Origin: an uncultured Porticoccus sp.
Lineage (GTDB): Bacteria; Pseudomonadota; Gammaproteobacteria; Pseudomonadales; Porticoccaceae
Reading direction: 5' to 3'
Length of the DNA stretch: 64,000 nucleotides
Assembly (NCBI RefSeq): GCF_913061305.1
Contig: NZ_CAJXST010000006.1
Location: forward strand, 62,001-126,000
Of the stretch, positions 10,531-19,546 are shown one piece after another; within the stretch, counting starts at the first letter, position 1, and each line of letters begins with the position of its first letter. The notes under the pieces are model-generated. The model did not search any database, had not been told where the DNA came from, and saw nothing but the letters and a program-made list of their open reading frames with translations. A program made the position numbers and the translations under genes.

Positions 10531-11369
10531 GACTATCACTACCCGCTCCAGCCAAATTGAATCTGTTTCTTCATATTACCGGTCGGCGCGAGGACGGTTA
10601 CCACAACCTGCAAACCCTCTTTCAACTGCTCGATTACAGCGACCTGCTAGATTTTGAGCTTAACGACAGCGGCAGGATTTGTCTCACGGATGAGCAGACC
10701 GGTATCCCCCTCACAGAAAATCTGATTTATCGGGCGGCACGCTGCCTGCAGGAACATACTGGCTGCAGGCAGGGGGCCAGCATCCGCCTGCATAAGCGAC
10801 TGCCGATGGGCGGTGGGCTCGGTGGCGGCAGCAGCAATGCCGCCACCACCCTGGCGGGACTCAACGCCCTGTGGGAGACGGCTTTATCAAAACAGCAACT
10901 GATGGCCATGGGAGAAAAACTCGGTGCGGATATTCCCCTGTTTGTTTTTGGCCAAAGCGCCTGGGCCGAGGGCATTGGCGAACAACTCACGGCCATCGAA
11001 TTACCACCCGCCTGGTACCTGGTCATCGTGCCGGATGCCCATGTTTCAACAGGAAAAATATTCACCCATCAGGGTTTGACAAGGAACACGCATCCGATCA
11101 AAATACGCGCCTTTCTCGAGCGGGGTGGTAGAAACGATTGCCAGGCAGTAGTGGAATCGCTCTATCCCCAGGTAAAAGAGGCCCGCTTATGGCTGGCTCA
11201 ATTTACTGAAGCCCGATTGACGGGAACCGGCGCCTGCTTGTTCGGCTGCTTTGATTCAGATACCGCTGCAAAGTCAGTACTGGAACAACTGCCAGATCAA
11301 TGGCAGGGCTTTGTTGCTAAAGGGGTCAACCAATCCCCGTTACTTCAGCAGTTACCGTCTAAATACTAA
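10527..11369 (+). CDS. ispE: 4-diphosphocytidyl-2-C-methyl-D-erythritol kinase
   Basis: GHMP kinase of the MEP isoprenoid pathway. It starts at a GTG (10527) that overlaps the lolB stop, giving [21 protein letters not shown], the canonical IspE beginning. The ATP-binding glycine-rich loop is [16 protein letters not shown], and ADIPLFVFG and the C-terminal TGTGACLFG (GHMP C motif) are intact. 280 aa, the usual length. Confidence 0.95.
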   Translation: MRLSLPAPAKLNLFLHITGRREDGYHNLQTLFQLLDYSDLLDFELNDSGRICLTDEQTGIPLTENLIYRAARCLQEHTGCRQGASIRLHKRLPMGGGLGGGSSNAATTLAGLNALWETALSKQQLMAMGEKLGADIPLFVFGQSAWAEGIGEQLTAIELPPAWYLVIVPDAHVSTGKIFTHQGLTRNTHPIKIRAFLERGGRNDCQAVVESLYPQVKEARLWLAQFTEARLTGTGACLFGCFDSDTAAKSVLEQLPDQWQGFVAKGVNQSPLLQQLPSKY

Positions 11370-11372
11370 TAT

Positions 11373-11448
11373 TGGGGTGTCGCCAAGTGGCTAAGGCAAC
11401 GGGTTTTGATCCCGTCATTCGGAGGTTCGAGTCCTCCCACCCCAGCCA
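11373..11448 (+). tRNA. tRNA-Gln (anticodon TTG)
   Basis: A 76-nt cloverleaf with CCA encoded. Acceptor TGGGGTG pairs with CACCCCA, the anticodon stem ACGGG/CCCGT encloses the loop TTTTGAT with anticodon TTG at 11406-11408, and the T arm contains GGTTCGAGTCC. Located between ispE and prs, as in many gammaproteobacteria. Confidence 0.96.
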
Positions 11449-11508
11449 TTATTTCTCTGGATTTCTCTGGGCCGCCGGAGACATTTCGAAACTGATCAGG
11501 AAAAAGCC

Positions 11509-12450
11509 GTGCCTAACTTGATGGTTTTCTCCGGGAATGCCAACCCGGAGCTGACAAACGAAATTACCCGTCACCTCGGCCTGAACATGGGCAAGGCCCT
11601 GGTCTCGCAGTTCTCGGACGGAGAGATCAACATCGAGATCAGGGATAACGTGCGCGGCCGCGATGTCTTCGTCGTCCAGCCCACCTGCGCACCCACCCAT
11701 AAAAATCTCATGGAACTGGTACTCATCATTGACGCACTGCGACGAGCCTCGGCCACCCGTATCACAGCTGTAGTGCCCTACTTTGGCTACGCACGGCAGG
11801 ACCGCCGGGTTCGCTCTATCCGGGTGCCGATCAGCGCCAAGGTGGTAGCAGACATGCTGACCAATGCCGGGGTTGACCGAGTGATGACCGTGGATCTCCA
11901 CGCCGAGCAGATCCAGGGCTTTTTTGATTGCGCGGTGGACAACGTCTACGGCTTGCCCGTGCTACTGACCGATGTGGAAAGACAGAACTACGAAAACCTG
12001 ACGGTGGTTTCACCGGATATTGGCGGTGTCGTTCGGGCCAGGGCGATGGCCAAGCAGCTCAATACCGACCTGGCAATTATTGACAAACGCCGCCCGGAAG
12101 CCAATCAGGCCCAGGTCATGAATATTATCGGTGAAGTCGAAGGACGCACCTGTCTGCTGATCGACGATATCGTTGATACGGCGGGCACACTTTGCAAGGC
12201 CGCCGATGCGCTCAAGGAACAGGGTGCGAAAAAGGTGGTTGCCTACTGTACTCACCCGGTGTTGTCGGGCAAAGCCATCGACAATATTGAAAACTCTGAG
12301 CTGGATACCCTGGTGGTCACCAATAGCATTCCACTCTCTGAGGCAGCCAGAAACTGTCCGAATATCCGCTCACTGAGTCTCGGGCAAATGCTGGCAGAAG
12401 CCATGCGCCGGGTCAGCAACGAAGAATCCATCAGTGCCATGTTCGACTGA
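11509..12450 (+). CDS. prs: Ribose-phosphate pyrophosphokinase
   Basis: PRPP synthetase, 313 aa, supplying PRPP for nucleotide, histidine and tryptophan synthesis. Seen: [31 protein letters not shown], the divalent-metal motif [12 protein letters not shown] and the PRPP loop [10 protein letters not shown]. The start is a GTG at 11509 with an AGGAAAA ribosome site 7 bases upstream. Two short indels versus Pseudomonas Prs are possible ([13 protein letters not shown] rather than RRPRSARVPITAK), but nothing essential is missing. Confidence 0.95.
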   Translation: MPNLMVFSGNANPELTNEITRHLGLNMGKALVSQFSDGEINIEIRDNVRGRDVFVVQPTCAPTHKNLMELVLIIDALRRASATRITAVVPYFGYARQDRRVRSIRVPISAKVVADMLTNAGVDRVMTVDLHAEQIQGFFDCAVDNVYGLPVLLTDVERQNYENLTVVSPDIGGVVRARAMAKQLNTDLAIIDKRRPEANQAQVMNIIGEVEGRTCLLIDDIVDTAGTLCKAADALKEQGAKKVVAYCTHPVLSGKAIDNIENSELDTLVVTNSIPLSEAARNCPNIRSLSLGQMLAEAMRRVSNEESISAMFD

Positions 12451-12462
12451 CAGGCACTGGAT

Positions 12463-12486
12463 AAAAACCGCCCATCCGGGCTTTTT
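12463..12486 (+). terminator. Weak intrinsic terminator after prs
   Basis: Short hairpin GCCC-ATCC-GGGC (12470-12481) preceded by an A-run and followed by TTTTT, 20 bp after the prs stop. The stem is only 4 bp, so termination may be partial and rplY may be partly co-transcribed. Confidence 0.5.
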
Positions 12487-12565
12487 AACTCCCGCAAGGG
12501 ATTTTCAATACCCCCGCCTCGATTCTGGTCGCGGATCAGCAGGGGTAATAACAGGAGTCAAGGCA

Positions 12566-13225
12566 ATGTCCAATGATTTTCAATTGAATGCTATGGCCCG
12601 TGAGGACATGGGGAAAGGTGCGAGCCGCCGCCTGCGTCGTCTGGCCAACCAGGTGCCCGCCATCATTTACGGTGGTCAAAAAGCACCACAAAGCATCAGT
12701 ATCGCCCACAACGAACTGAAACATGCGCTGGAGAATGAAGCGTTTTACTCTCACATCATCACCCTGGACCTGGAAGGCGGTTCCCAGCAGGTGATCCTGA
12801 AAGATGTACAACGTCATCCATCCAAGCCGGTCATCTTGCATGTGGACTTTCTGCGGGTGAGTAAAACCCACAAACTGCACACCAAAGTGCCGATTCACTT
12901 TATCAACGAAGATACCTGTGTCGGCGTTAAACCCGGTGGCGGTATTATCTCCCGCACCATGACTGAGCTGGATATTTCCTGTTTGCCTGCTGACCTGCCC
13001 GAGTTCATCGAGCTGGATGTGGCAGCTGTTGAAATTGGCGACATCCTGCACATCTCTGATATCAAGCTGCCGTCCGGCGTTGAGAGCGTGGCCCTGAGTC
13101 ATGGTGAAGAGCATGACCTACCCGTATTCACCGTCAACAAGCCCAAGTCTGCCGCCACCGAGGAAGATCTCGCTGACGAGGTAGCTGATACTACGACCGA
13201 AGAAAGCAACGGCGACGAAGAGTAA
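12566..13225 (+). CDS. rplY: 50S ribosomal protein L25/Ctc
   Basis: A 219-aa long-form L25 (L25 domain plus C-terminal CTC/TL5 domain), which binds 5S rRNA. It starts MSNDFQLNAMAREDMGKGASRRLRRLANQ and contains VPAIIYGG and VILHVDFLRV. ATG 12566 is preceded by ACAGGAG at good spacing; the open frame runs further upstream but without family similarity. The acidic tail (TTTEESNGDEE) is typical of the long form. Confidence 0.94.
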   Translation: MSNDFQLNAMAREDMGKGASRRLRRLANQVPAIIYGGQKAPQSISIAHNELKHALENEAFYSHIITLDLEGGSQQVILKDVQRHPSKPVILHVDFLRVSKTHKLHTKVPIHFINEDTCVGVKPGGGIISRTMTELDISCLPADLPEFIELDVAAVEIGDILHISDIKLPSGVESVALSHGEEHDLPVFTVNKPKSAATEEDLADEVADTTTEESNGDEE

Positions 13226-13278
13226 GTTCAGGGGGAGCAATCCCAGGAACTTACTGTTCTCGTTAGCAGGCCCCGACA

Positions 13279-13866
13279 TTGGACACGCCCGTTCAGCTTA
13301 TTGTGGGGCTGGGAAATCCCGGCCCCCAGTATGATCGAACCCGTCACAATGCCGGGGCCGATTTCGTTCTGGCGCTCGCCAATCACTACAGCGTCACCCT
13401 AAAAGCTGACAATAAATATTTTGGCCTCACCGGCAAAGCCGTGATCGATGGCAAGCCGGTCTGGCTATTGATCCCCATGACCTTCATGAACCGCAGCGGC
13501 AAGGCAATTGCAGCCCTGGCCGGGTTTTACCAGATTCGCCCCGAGGCTATTCTGGTGGCCCACGACGAACTGGACCTGAACCCCGGTATCGCAAGATTCA
13601 AACTGGGTGGGGGACATGGCGGACACAACGGCCTCAAAGACACGATTCTTTCCCTGGGGAACCAGCGTGATTTTGCACGCCTCCGCATCGGTATAGGTCA
13701 CCCCGGTCACGCCAGTGAAGTGGTCAACTTTGTGCTGCGGCGGGCACCGGCATCAGAACAACAATTGATAGATCAGAGTATTGATAACGCCATCAAGGCC
13801 ATTGAGCCCACGGTGGCTGGCCAGTGGAACAGCGCCATGAAAGCGCTGCACTCCGTCACCCCCTAA
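13279..13866 (+). CDS. pth: Peptidyl-tRNA hydrolase
   Basis: A 195-aa Pth: [20 protein letters not shown] with the catalytic histidine in [21 protein letters not shown] and [11 protein letters not shown]. It cleaves peptidyl-tRNA dropped from ribosomes. The apparent start is TTG at 13279 ([12 protein letters not shown]); no better in-frame ATG exists upstream of the conserved start. The rplY-pth-ychF order is conserved. Confidence 0.94.
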   Translation: MDTPVQLIVGLGNPGPQYDRTRHNAGADFVLALANHYSVTLKADNKYFGLTGKAVIDGKPVWLLIPMTFMNRSGKAIAALAGFYQIRPEAILVAHDELDLNPGIARFKLGGGHGGHNGLKDTILSLGNQRDFARLRIGIGHPGHASEVVNFVLRRAPASEQQLIDQSIDNAIKAIEPTVAGQWNSAMKALHSVTP

Positions 13867-13895
13867 ACAAACAACGGCATTGAGGTTATATAGTC

Positions 13896-14987
13896 ATGGG
13901 TTTTAACTGCGGTATCGTCGGTCTGCCGAATGTGGGCAAATCCACCCTCTTCAATGCTTTGACCCAGGCGGGGATTGACGCAGCAAACTTCCCTTTCTGC
14001 ACGATTGAACCGAACACCGGGATCGTGCCCATACCCGACCCCCGCCAGGACAAACTCGCCGACATCGTCAAACCGGAGCGTATTGTTCCCGCCACCATGG
14101 AGTTTGTCGATATCGCCGGGTTGGTCGCTGGCGCGTCCAAGGGCGAAGGGCTGGGCAACAAATTTCTCGCCAACATTCGTGAAACCGATGCCATTGCCCA
14201 TGTGGTGCGTTGTTTTGATGATGACAACGTGGTGCATGTCGAGGGTAAAATCAATCCGGTATCGGACATTGAAGTCATCAATACCGAGCTGGCGCTCGCC
14301 GATCTGGATACGGTGGATAAAGCATTATTGCGTGTGGCCAAGGCAGCCAAGGGTCAGGACAAGGAGGCCATGGCGATAAAAACCGTGCTGGAAAAAATAC
14401 AGCCTCATCTCAACGAAGCAAAACCGTTGCGGGCAATGTCCCTCAGTAACGACGAACTGAAAACAATACGCTCGCTCAACCTGCTGACCCTGAAATCCAC
14501 CATGTATATCGCCAATGTCGATGAAACCGGATTTGAAAACAATCCATATCTCGACCAGGTCAACACAGTAGCCGCCGCAGAGAATGCCGTCGTTGTGCCT
14601 ATCTGCAATAAACTGGAATCCGAAATAGCGGAACTGGGCGACGATGAAAAACTCGACTTCCTGCAGGAGATGGGCATGGAAGAGCCCGGCCTGAATCGGG
14701 TGATTCGCGCCGGCTATTCACTGCTGGGACTGCAAACCTACTTTACCGCCGGGGTAAAAGAAGTGCGCGCCTGGACGATCCCGGTGGGCGCCACCGCGCC
14801 GCAGGCTGCCGGTAGAATCCATACCGACTTCGAGAAAGGATTTATCCGCGCCGAAGTCATCGCCTACGAGGATTTTGTCGCCGGCAAAGGCGAACAGGGT
14901 GCGAAGGATGCCGGCAAATGGCGTCTCGAAGGCAAGGAATATGTTGTCCACGATGGCGATGTCGTCCACTTCCGTTTTAACGTCTGA
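13896..14987 (+). CDS. ychF: Ribosome-binding ATPase YchF (Obg-like)
   Basis: A 363-aa OLA1/YchF protein: P-loop [14 protein letters not shown], the YchF-type G4 region in [10 protein letters not shown] rather than NKxD, and a C-terminal TGS domain ending [20 protein letters not shown]...VVHFRFNV. YchF hydrolyses ATP in preference to GTP and binds ribosomes. Start [12 protein letters not shown] is unambiguous. Confidence 0.96.
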   Translation: MGFNCGIVGLPNVGKSTLFNALTQAGIDAANFPFCTIEPNTGIVPIPDPRQDKLADIVKPERIVPATMEFVDIAGLVAGASKGEGLGNKFLANIRETDAIAHVVRCFDDDNVVHVEGKINPVSDIEVINTELALADLDTVDKALLRVAKAAKGQDKEAMAIKTVLEKIQPHLNEAKPLRAMSLSNDELKTIRSLNLLTLKSTMYIANVDETGFENNPYLDQVNTVAAAENAVVVPICNKLESEIAELGDDEKLDFLQEMGMEEPGLNRVIRAGYSLLGLQTYFTAGVKEVRAWTIPVGATAPQAAGRIHTDFEKGFIRAEVIAYEDFVAGKGEQGAKDAGKWRLEGKEYVVHDGDVVHFRFNV

Positions 14988-15043
14988 GACCAGCGCCGCC
15001 GGAAGAATCAACGCCACTCGGCCTCGCCCACCCCGAACTGCTG

Positions 15044-15066
15044 CGCCCGCTGATGCGGGCGTTTTG
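15044..15066 (+). terminator. Intrinsic terminator after ychF
   Basis: Stem CGCCCGC / GCGGGCG (15044-15050 and 15055-15061) with loop TGAT, followed by TTTT. It closes the rplY-pth-ychF unit 57 bp after the ychF stop. Confidence 0.8.
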
Positions 15067-15101
15067 CTGTACAGACTGCCGTCCAACCCTATAATGCAGC
15101 C

Positions 15102-16319
15102 ATGGCTAAATCACTGAAGGTCCTGATCCTCGGTCTTCTGCTGACGGTCCTGCTACTGGTTGCACTGACGCGCCATGTGCCGGGATTTCAGATCAGCAGC
15201 TTCCCGGTGCTGGTCAACACCCTGGCGGGAACCGGCAGTCCTGTTGATCTGGAGACCATTACCGATCAGCTTGTCACCCCCAAGGGGTTTGAACTCACGC
15301 TTTTTGCCGACAACATTCCCAATGCCCGTTTTATGAAAACCACCCCCGCCGGTCAACTGTTAGTCAGCTCACCGAAAACCGGCACCGTCTACCTGCTGGC
15401 CGATACAAATGGCACCGGCAAAGCCGATCAGCACATCCCGCTAATCGGTGGCCTGAATCGCCCACACGGACTCGATATTCTCCATGACGGTAAGACTTCG
15501 TGGCTTTACATCGCCGAAACCAATGCGGTAGGCCGTATCGCCATAGACTGGTCAACGGCATCCACCAACGGCGACTACCAACGACTGATCACCAACCTAC
15601 CCAATGCTGGCGGCCACTGGACCAGAACGATCCAGTTTGGCACCGATGGCTGGCTTTATCTTACTGTCGGCTCAAGCTGCAACGTCTGCGAGGAAACCGA
15701 TCCCCGGCGAGCCGCCATGATGCGCTACCGACCGGACGGTTCCGGCGAACAGATTTACGCCACCGGCCTGCGCAACAGTGTGGGGTTTGACTGGGCACCC
15801 TGGGATAACAGCCTCTACGCCACGGACAATGGCCGGGATATGCTTGGTGACGATTTCCCACCCTGTGAACTGAACAGGATCAAAGCGGGTGGTTTTTACG
15901 GCTGGCCCTATATCAACGGGTTTGGCGATCTGGACCCCGATTTGGGGCAAAACAAACCGGCGAAAGATCAAGCCGCCCTGCTCGCCACCAGTATTTCACC
16001 GGTCTTCGGCTTTCGAGCCCACAACGCACCACTCGGCATGAGCTTTTTAAACCACCCCGACCGTCCGGAAAGGTACCGTCGCACCGCTCTGGTAGCACTG
16101 CACGGCTCCTGGAACCGTACCCAACCCGATGGCTACAAAGTCGTCGCCCTGCACTGGGATCAGCAGGGGAAAATTACCAACGAGGATTTTGTCAGCGGGT
16201 TTCTGCGCCCCGACAACGACGTGATCGGTCGCCCGGTGGATATCGAGGAGGGAATGGACGGCAGCATTTTTATCTCGGATGACTACGCCGGGGCCATTTA
16301 CCGGGTTCGCTACAATTAA
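15102..16319 (+). CDS. Membrane-anchored PQQ-type sugar/sorbosone dehydrogenase
   Basis: A 405-aa protein with an N-terminal membrane anchor (residues 4-23) and a beta-propeller of the glucose/sorbosone dehydrogenase family. Seen are GGLNRPHGLDIL, LTVGSSCNVCEE, YATGLRNSVGFDWAP, NRIKAGGFYGWPYINGF and the terminal FISDDYAGAIYRVRY. The CNVC pair is usual in the sorbosone-dehydrogenase branch. The substrate cannot be told from sequence. It is a single gene between ychF and tRNA-Met. Confidence 0.8.
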   Translation: MAKSLKVLILGLLLTVLLLVALTRHVPGFQISSFPVLVNTLAGTGSPVDLETITDQLVTPKGFELTLFADNIPNARFMKTTPAGQLLVSSPKTGTVYLLADTNGTGKADQHIPLIGGLNRPHGLDILHDGKTSWLYIAETNAVGRIAIDWSTASTNGDYQRLITNLPNAGGHWTRTIQFGTDGWLYLTVGSSCNVCEETDPRRAAMMRYRPDGSGEQIYATGLRNSVGFDWAPWDNSLYATDNGRDMLGDDFPPCELNRIKAGGFYGWPYINGFGDLDPDLGQNKPAKDQAALLATSISPVFGFRAHNAPLGMSFLNHPDRPERYRRTALVALHGSWNRTQPDGYKVVALHWDQQGKITNEDFVSGFLRPDNDVIGRPVDIEEGMDGSIFISDDYAGAIYRVRYN

Positions 16320-16420
16320 CCCTCAACAGCCACAGTGGCAACCTGAAAATACCGCCATGACCACATAGACACCCCGGCCAGCTACCCTGATGCAGCAACT
16401 AACTACAGGCAGAATACACC

Positions 16421-16449
16421 TTGACAACATCCGGCAAAATCGAGAAAAT
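16421..16449 (+). promoter_or_regulatory. Sigma-70 promoter of tRNA-Met
   Basis: TTGACA (16421-16426), a 17-bp spacer, then GAAAAT (16444-16449, 4 of 6 match), followed by GC-rich CGCGCCCG before the tRNA start at 16472. A perfect -35 with a GC-rich discriminator fits a stringently controlled tRNA promoter. Confidence 0.6.
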
Positions 16450-16471
16450 TCGCGCCCGTTATTCAGGCAAT

Positions 16472-16548
16472 GGCTACGTAGCTCAGCTGGTTAGAGCACA
16501 GCATTCATAATGCTGGGGTCGGTGGTTCAAGTCCACCCGTAGCTACCA
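16472..16548 (+). tRNA. tRNA-Met (elongator, anticodon CAT)
   Basis: A 77-nt cloverleaf with encoded CCA. Anticodon stem CAGCA/TGCTG encloses TTCATAA with CAT at 16506-16508; D arm GCTCAGCTGGTTAGAGC; T arm GGTGGTTCAAGTCCACC. The acceptor closes with a G1-U72 wobble. The GGTTAGAGC/elongator-type stem distinguishes it from initiator tRNA. Its 3' half is the insertion site for the two tandem elements that follow. Confidence 0.95.
16503..16548 (+). repeat. att site copy 1 (attL, inside tRNA-Met)
   Basis: A 46-bp segment from the anticodon loop to the CCA end. It is repeated exactly at 30367-30412, and its last 45 bp recur at 38465-38509. Integration into the tRNA 3' half leaves the gene intact here, and the other copies are tRNA 3' fragments without a 5' half. 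Copies 1 and 3 also share the next three bases (TAT). Confidence 0.95.
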
Positions 16549-16604
16549 TATATTTCAATAAGTTAGGCCAGTTTTAGCCTTTCCATACTTTCTACAGTTA
16601 CAAC

Positions 16605-16624
16605 TTAAGTCAAAATTAAGTCCA
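16605..16624 (+). repeat. Left-end integrase arm-type repeats
   Basis: TTAAGTCA (16605-16612) and TTAAGTCCA (16616-16624), 11 bp apart. The same word at the same spacing is found at the right end (30218-30248). Matching repeats at both termini, one helical turn apart, are what arm-binding sites of tyrosine integrases look like. Confidence 0.6.
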
Positions 16625-17107
16625 TTTTCGATGCTTTGCACCTTATCAATAGCAGAATATTTTAAGCATATACATACTCGCTCATGCAAGCGTTTTGGGG
16701 AAAACCCTTATTTCCACTTATTGATTACTTATTAATCCCTTATAGGCAGCCTATTTACACCTTAATTTTTACTTATTCCCTGCTACATACAAAAACCTAC
16801 ATTTCACCTTTATATCACCATAAATTCAACCATAGCTCCCCCACTCCTCCACCTACAAAGCGCTTATCGTTCACCTGTTAAACATGAAAAGCTTCTTTTC
16901 CTGGGACTTTCACAGTTTGGCTTCTACCCTGATTTCGGACAGCCACCTCGAGCACGCGTTTGTCAGGATGCTACGGTTAAAGTTACAGGGCAGGCATATG
17001 TGGGCCTTGGTTTGAACCTACTTCGTGCGAAGCTATAGTTCTTCACGTGGGCTCGAGTTAGCGTCGCATCCGCGGATTGTAGACGGTATAAGTAATCACC
17101 GATCTCG
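16625..17107. other. AT-rich non-coding left end of island
   Basis: About 480 bp without a convincing gene. One open frame of 65 codons (16684-16881) has a repetitive, low-complexity Tyr/Pro/Leu content, no ribosome site and no family I recognise. The right half is GC-richer and precedes the 3' end of the DUF2254 gene. Confidence 0.5.
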
Positions 17108-18379
17108 TCATGTGTACTTAATGTCAGCTGCGTCGCGGACTGCAGCCAGGTCTTCGGGCAAAGTCAGCGCCATTCTGGAGCGCTCCAGCGCCAATCCACG
17201 GTGATAATTGGCAGCATCTCGCATTTTCTCATCGCCGGTCGACGCCAGAGTAGATAATGCCTTCTGTAGCCGAACTGAAACCTCAACTTGACCAGCGCCG
17301 TCGCGGGCTATCACCGTAAACGCGTCATCGAACATATCCCGCACCGAAACCTCGGGTACTTCCACTCGATCGTAGATTGGTCGATTTTCATACTGAACCG
17401 ATGACGGTTTAGACCAAAAATGCAATATCCGCACAAGCCTTCCAATTACATCAACCGCAGTGCCAGGATCATTGACTGCGGATGACAAGGCCTTTCCGGC
17501 TATCTCTGCGAACACAACTAAACCAAATCTTGGGTCATTATAGAACCGGCGATCGGTACCTATCTCGAACGCCTCGATGACATCTTTGCAGTGAGATGTG
17601 GCAGGGTCGATACTAGAGCTAACGACATACGCCAACGGTCGATCTGGCGTAGCGAGGGTGCCCGGCAACGCCGCAACGAGCACCCGTCCGTCGGCCTTCT
17701 CAGCCCAGATTTGGAGCATGGAAATGTCGATGTCTTGTACGTAGCCGATCTTCGTCGCGAACACCGCCTGCCCCACTGGGTAGTCTCGGGCCACGGCCCC
17801 CTGAAGGGTTGGAGCATCACGCCGTCGCTTCAAGGCGTCGTATGTTGCCTTCTCCACCTTGTCCAGCGTAGACCCCATCCTCCCAAGGCGGGCGATGCTA
17901 TCGACCCAGCGCACGAAGATAAAAATAACCATGCTGAATACAAGCGCTGTCATGACAAAGAGGATGAAAATCCCCCCAGTCTGGTAGTAGTCGTTCTTAA
18001 GTGCTGTGAGTGCGACGATGGAAAAAATGAAGGTGCCAACAAAAGCCGAAAGGGCGTTCTGTGATGCATTGTCCGCGATGAGCAGCGCAAATGCCCGTGG
18101 CGTTGCCGTGTTGCTTGCGGCCGCGTAGGCTGAAACCATTGATGCCACTGAAAATGTGGCAATGACCAACATACTGGCGGCCATGACGGACAGCAGCTTC
18201 TCGACTGATTCCAAAGTGACCTTTGGTACAAATTGCCTTAACTGGGGTCCATCAAAAAGTGTTGCAACAAAAACGAGGCCAATCGACAACAAGCAAACCG
18301 TCAATGGTTTTACCCAAAGACGCTCGCGAAGCCGACTGACCAACAAGCTGATGCGTTTTTTTGGAACCGTGGAAGTCAT
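17108..18379 (-). CDS. DUF2254 family membrane protein
   Basis: A 423-aa protein with four membrane segments in the first 190 residues (for example LTVCLLSIGLVFVATLF, ILFVMTALVFSMVIFIFVRW) and a soluble C-terminal part with AEIAGKALSSAVNDPGTAVDVIGRL, the most conserved stretch of DUF2254. Function unknown. The ATG at 18379 (MTSTVPKKRISLL) is chosen over the longer frame to 18466, whose extra residues look unrelated. It is the first cargo gene of the island and is transcribed toward the tRNA. Confidence 0.8.
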   Translation of the reverse strand: MTSTVPKKRISLLVSRLRERLWVKPLTVCLLSIGLVFVATLFDGPQLRQFVPKVTLESVEKLLSVMAASMLVIATFSVASMVSAYAAASNTATPRAFALLIADNASQNALSAFVGTFIFSIVALTALKNDYYQTGGIFILFVMTALVFSMVIFIFVRWVDSIARLGRMGSTLDKVEKATYDALKRRRDAPTLQGAVARDYPVGQAVFATKIGYVQDIDISMLQIWAEKADGRVLVAALPGTLATPDRPLAYVVSSSIDPATSHCKDVIEAFEIGTDRRFYNDPRFGLVVFAEIAGKALSSAVNDPGTAVDVIGRLVRILHFWSKPSSVQYENRPIYDRVEVPEVSVRDMFDDAFTVIARDGAGQVEVSVRLQKALSTLASTGDEKMRDAANYHRGLALERSRMALTLPEDLAAVRDAADIKYT

Positions 18380-18739
18380 CTCGATTATCTCTGCGCCAAG
18401 TGTAACCGTAAATTCAACTCGGCTAACGCAAGTAAGGCGCCAAAACCAGCCCAATTGCGGTAGCAATGCCGACGGTCTAAGGCAGATTAAACAAGAATAG
18501 TGGAACTGACCAGCAGTTTTTCTGTGAACAAAATTTGACCCTTTTTATCGATGTGAACGAAATAATTTCAGAGTGTGCCGATGGGGGGCTACCCCACTTC
18601 TCCGGGTGGTTTAAAAGCAGCTGAAGCTTTAGCTCCTGCCTAGCAGTATCTGTCTTTGAATCAACCGTAAAGCAACTTTGGTATCTGAAACCGCAAACAC
18701 AAGGAACACTCAATGTCACAAGCAAGCCGTTTTTTCATT

Positions 18740-18807
18740 GCGCAGAGCAACACCATAGGTAATTTTTACCATTTTTTGAAAAAATTACCTATGGTGTTGC
18801 TCTGCGC
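18740..18807. repeat. 28-bp perfect inverted repeat with 12-bp loop
   Basis: The left arm 18740-18767 and right arm 18780-18807 are exact reverse complements (GCGCAGAGCAAC... and ...GTTGCTCTGCGC). Within it, 18758-18770 is a small palindrome GGTAA-TTT-TTACC. It lies in the 570-bp gap between the DUF2254 gene and DUF1328, 48 bp upstream of a sigma-54 promoter candidate. It could be an activator site, a bidirectional terminator or a remnant of a small inverted-repeat element. Nothing else is recognisable in 18380-18950. Confidence 0.85.
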
Positions 18808-18854
18808 GGTGCAAAAAGAACGAATATGCGCGAACTACCTAGCTGCATCTCTAG

Positions 18855-18869
18855 TGGCATAGTCCTTGC
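18855..18869 (+). promoter_or_regulatory. Sigma-54 promoter candidate for the DUF1328 gene
   Basis: TGGCAT-N5-TTGC, with GG and GC in the -24/-12 spacing of the sigma-54 consensus TGGCAC-N5-TTGC. The expected transcript start is near 18880, about 70 bp before the DUF1328 ATG. Confidence 0.65.
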
Positions 18870-18950
18870 TTGATACAAACTCAAGTGCTGATCGTATTCT
18901 ACGTTCAGCACTGTTAAAAAACGTTAATAACGTTAAAAAGGAGAACACAT

Positions 18951-19115
18951 ATGATAGGTTGGGCAGTAACATTTTTAATAATCGCACTAATCGCGGGCGT
19001 CTTGGGGTTTTCTGGAATAGCGGGGACTGCGGTAAATATTGCTTGGATCTTGTTCGTGGTAGGTCTGATCTTGGCCGTTATTTTCTTCATTACCGGCCGC
19101 CGTCCTCCACGGTAG
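18951..19115 (+). CDS. DUF1328 (YtjA-type) small membrane protein
   Basis: A 54-aa protein, [20 protein letters not shown] followed by [20 protein letters not shown] and a basic GRRPPR tail: two membrane helices with the glycine pattern of DUF1328. A clear AAAGGAG precedes the ATG. Small proteins of this family are common in stress-induced gene sets; their role is not known. It has its own sigma-54 promoter candidate. Confidence 0.88.
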   Translation: MIGWAVTFLIIALIAGVLGFSGIAGTAVNIAWILFVVGLILAVIFFITGRRPPR

Positions 19116-19182
19116 CGCACGAGAATAATAACGGCGTACCGCATTCGTCGTACACGAACTATATTGGTGTTTAGACTGGTAA

Positions 19183-19240
19183 CGCCGCAGCATATCTTCC
19201 CTTTTAATTCGATCTCAAGGATCGGGATATGCTTGCGGCG
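19183..19240. repeat. Interrupted inverted repeat after DUF1328
   Basis: CGCCGCAGCATATC (19183-19196) pairs with GATATGCTTGCGGCG (19226-19240) with one bulged base, enclosing a 29-bp loop that itself holds CGATC...GATCG. The arm word ATGCTTGCGG reappears in the small hairpin ahead of the BON gene (25724-25739). The rest of 19116-19546 shows no gene. Confidence 0.6.
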
Positions 19241-19546
19241 AAACAGGTCAACCTAGTAGGTAAAATTACATTCTCAGGTTCGAGTGGACGTTACGTATCT
19301 CAATTTTCCACGACCACTGTTTGAATTTTATCGCGTAGCATCGAGGGTAGAGTACTTCACCATTAAGCTCTTTCATTGTCTTGGTAGGCACCGCGCCGCA
19401 GAACAGAGTAGCGGAAGCAATTAACCCCCAGCAACTACGTTGCTTTTTATGAACTTACACAGACAAACAAACAGTCGCATTTTACGTCGACTTCGACGTT
19501 TCCTGGACCGAACTGCTTTGCGATGCTGATCTATCGTCGTTGTGGT

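Noticed and set aside
16684-16881. 65-codon open frame at the left end of the island
   Set aside because: Low-complexity AT-rich translation (many Tyr, Pro, Thr), no ribosome site.
18477-18725. 82-codon minus frame upstream of DUF2254
   Set aside because: No start context, no domain, composition unlike neighbours' coding regions.
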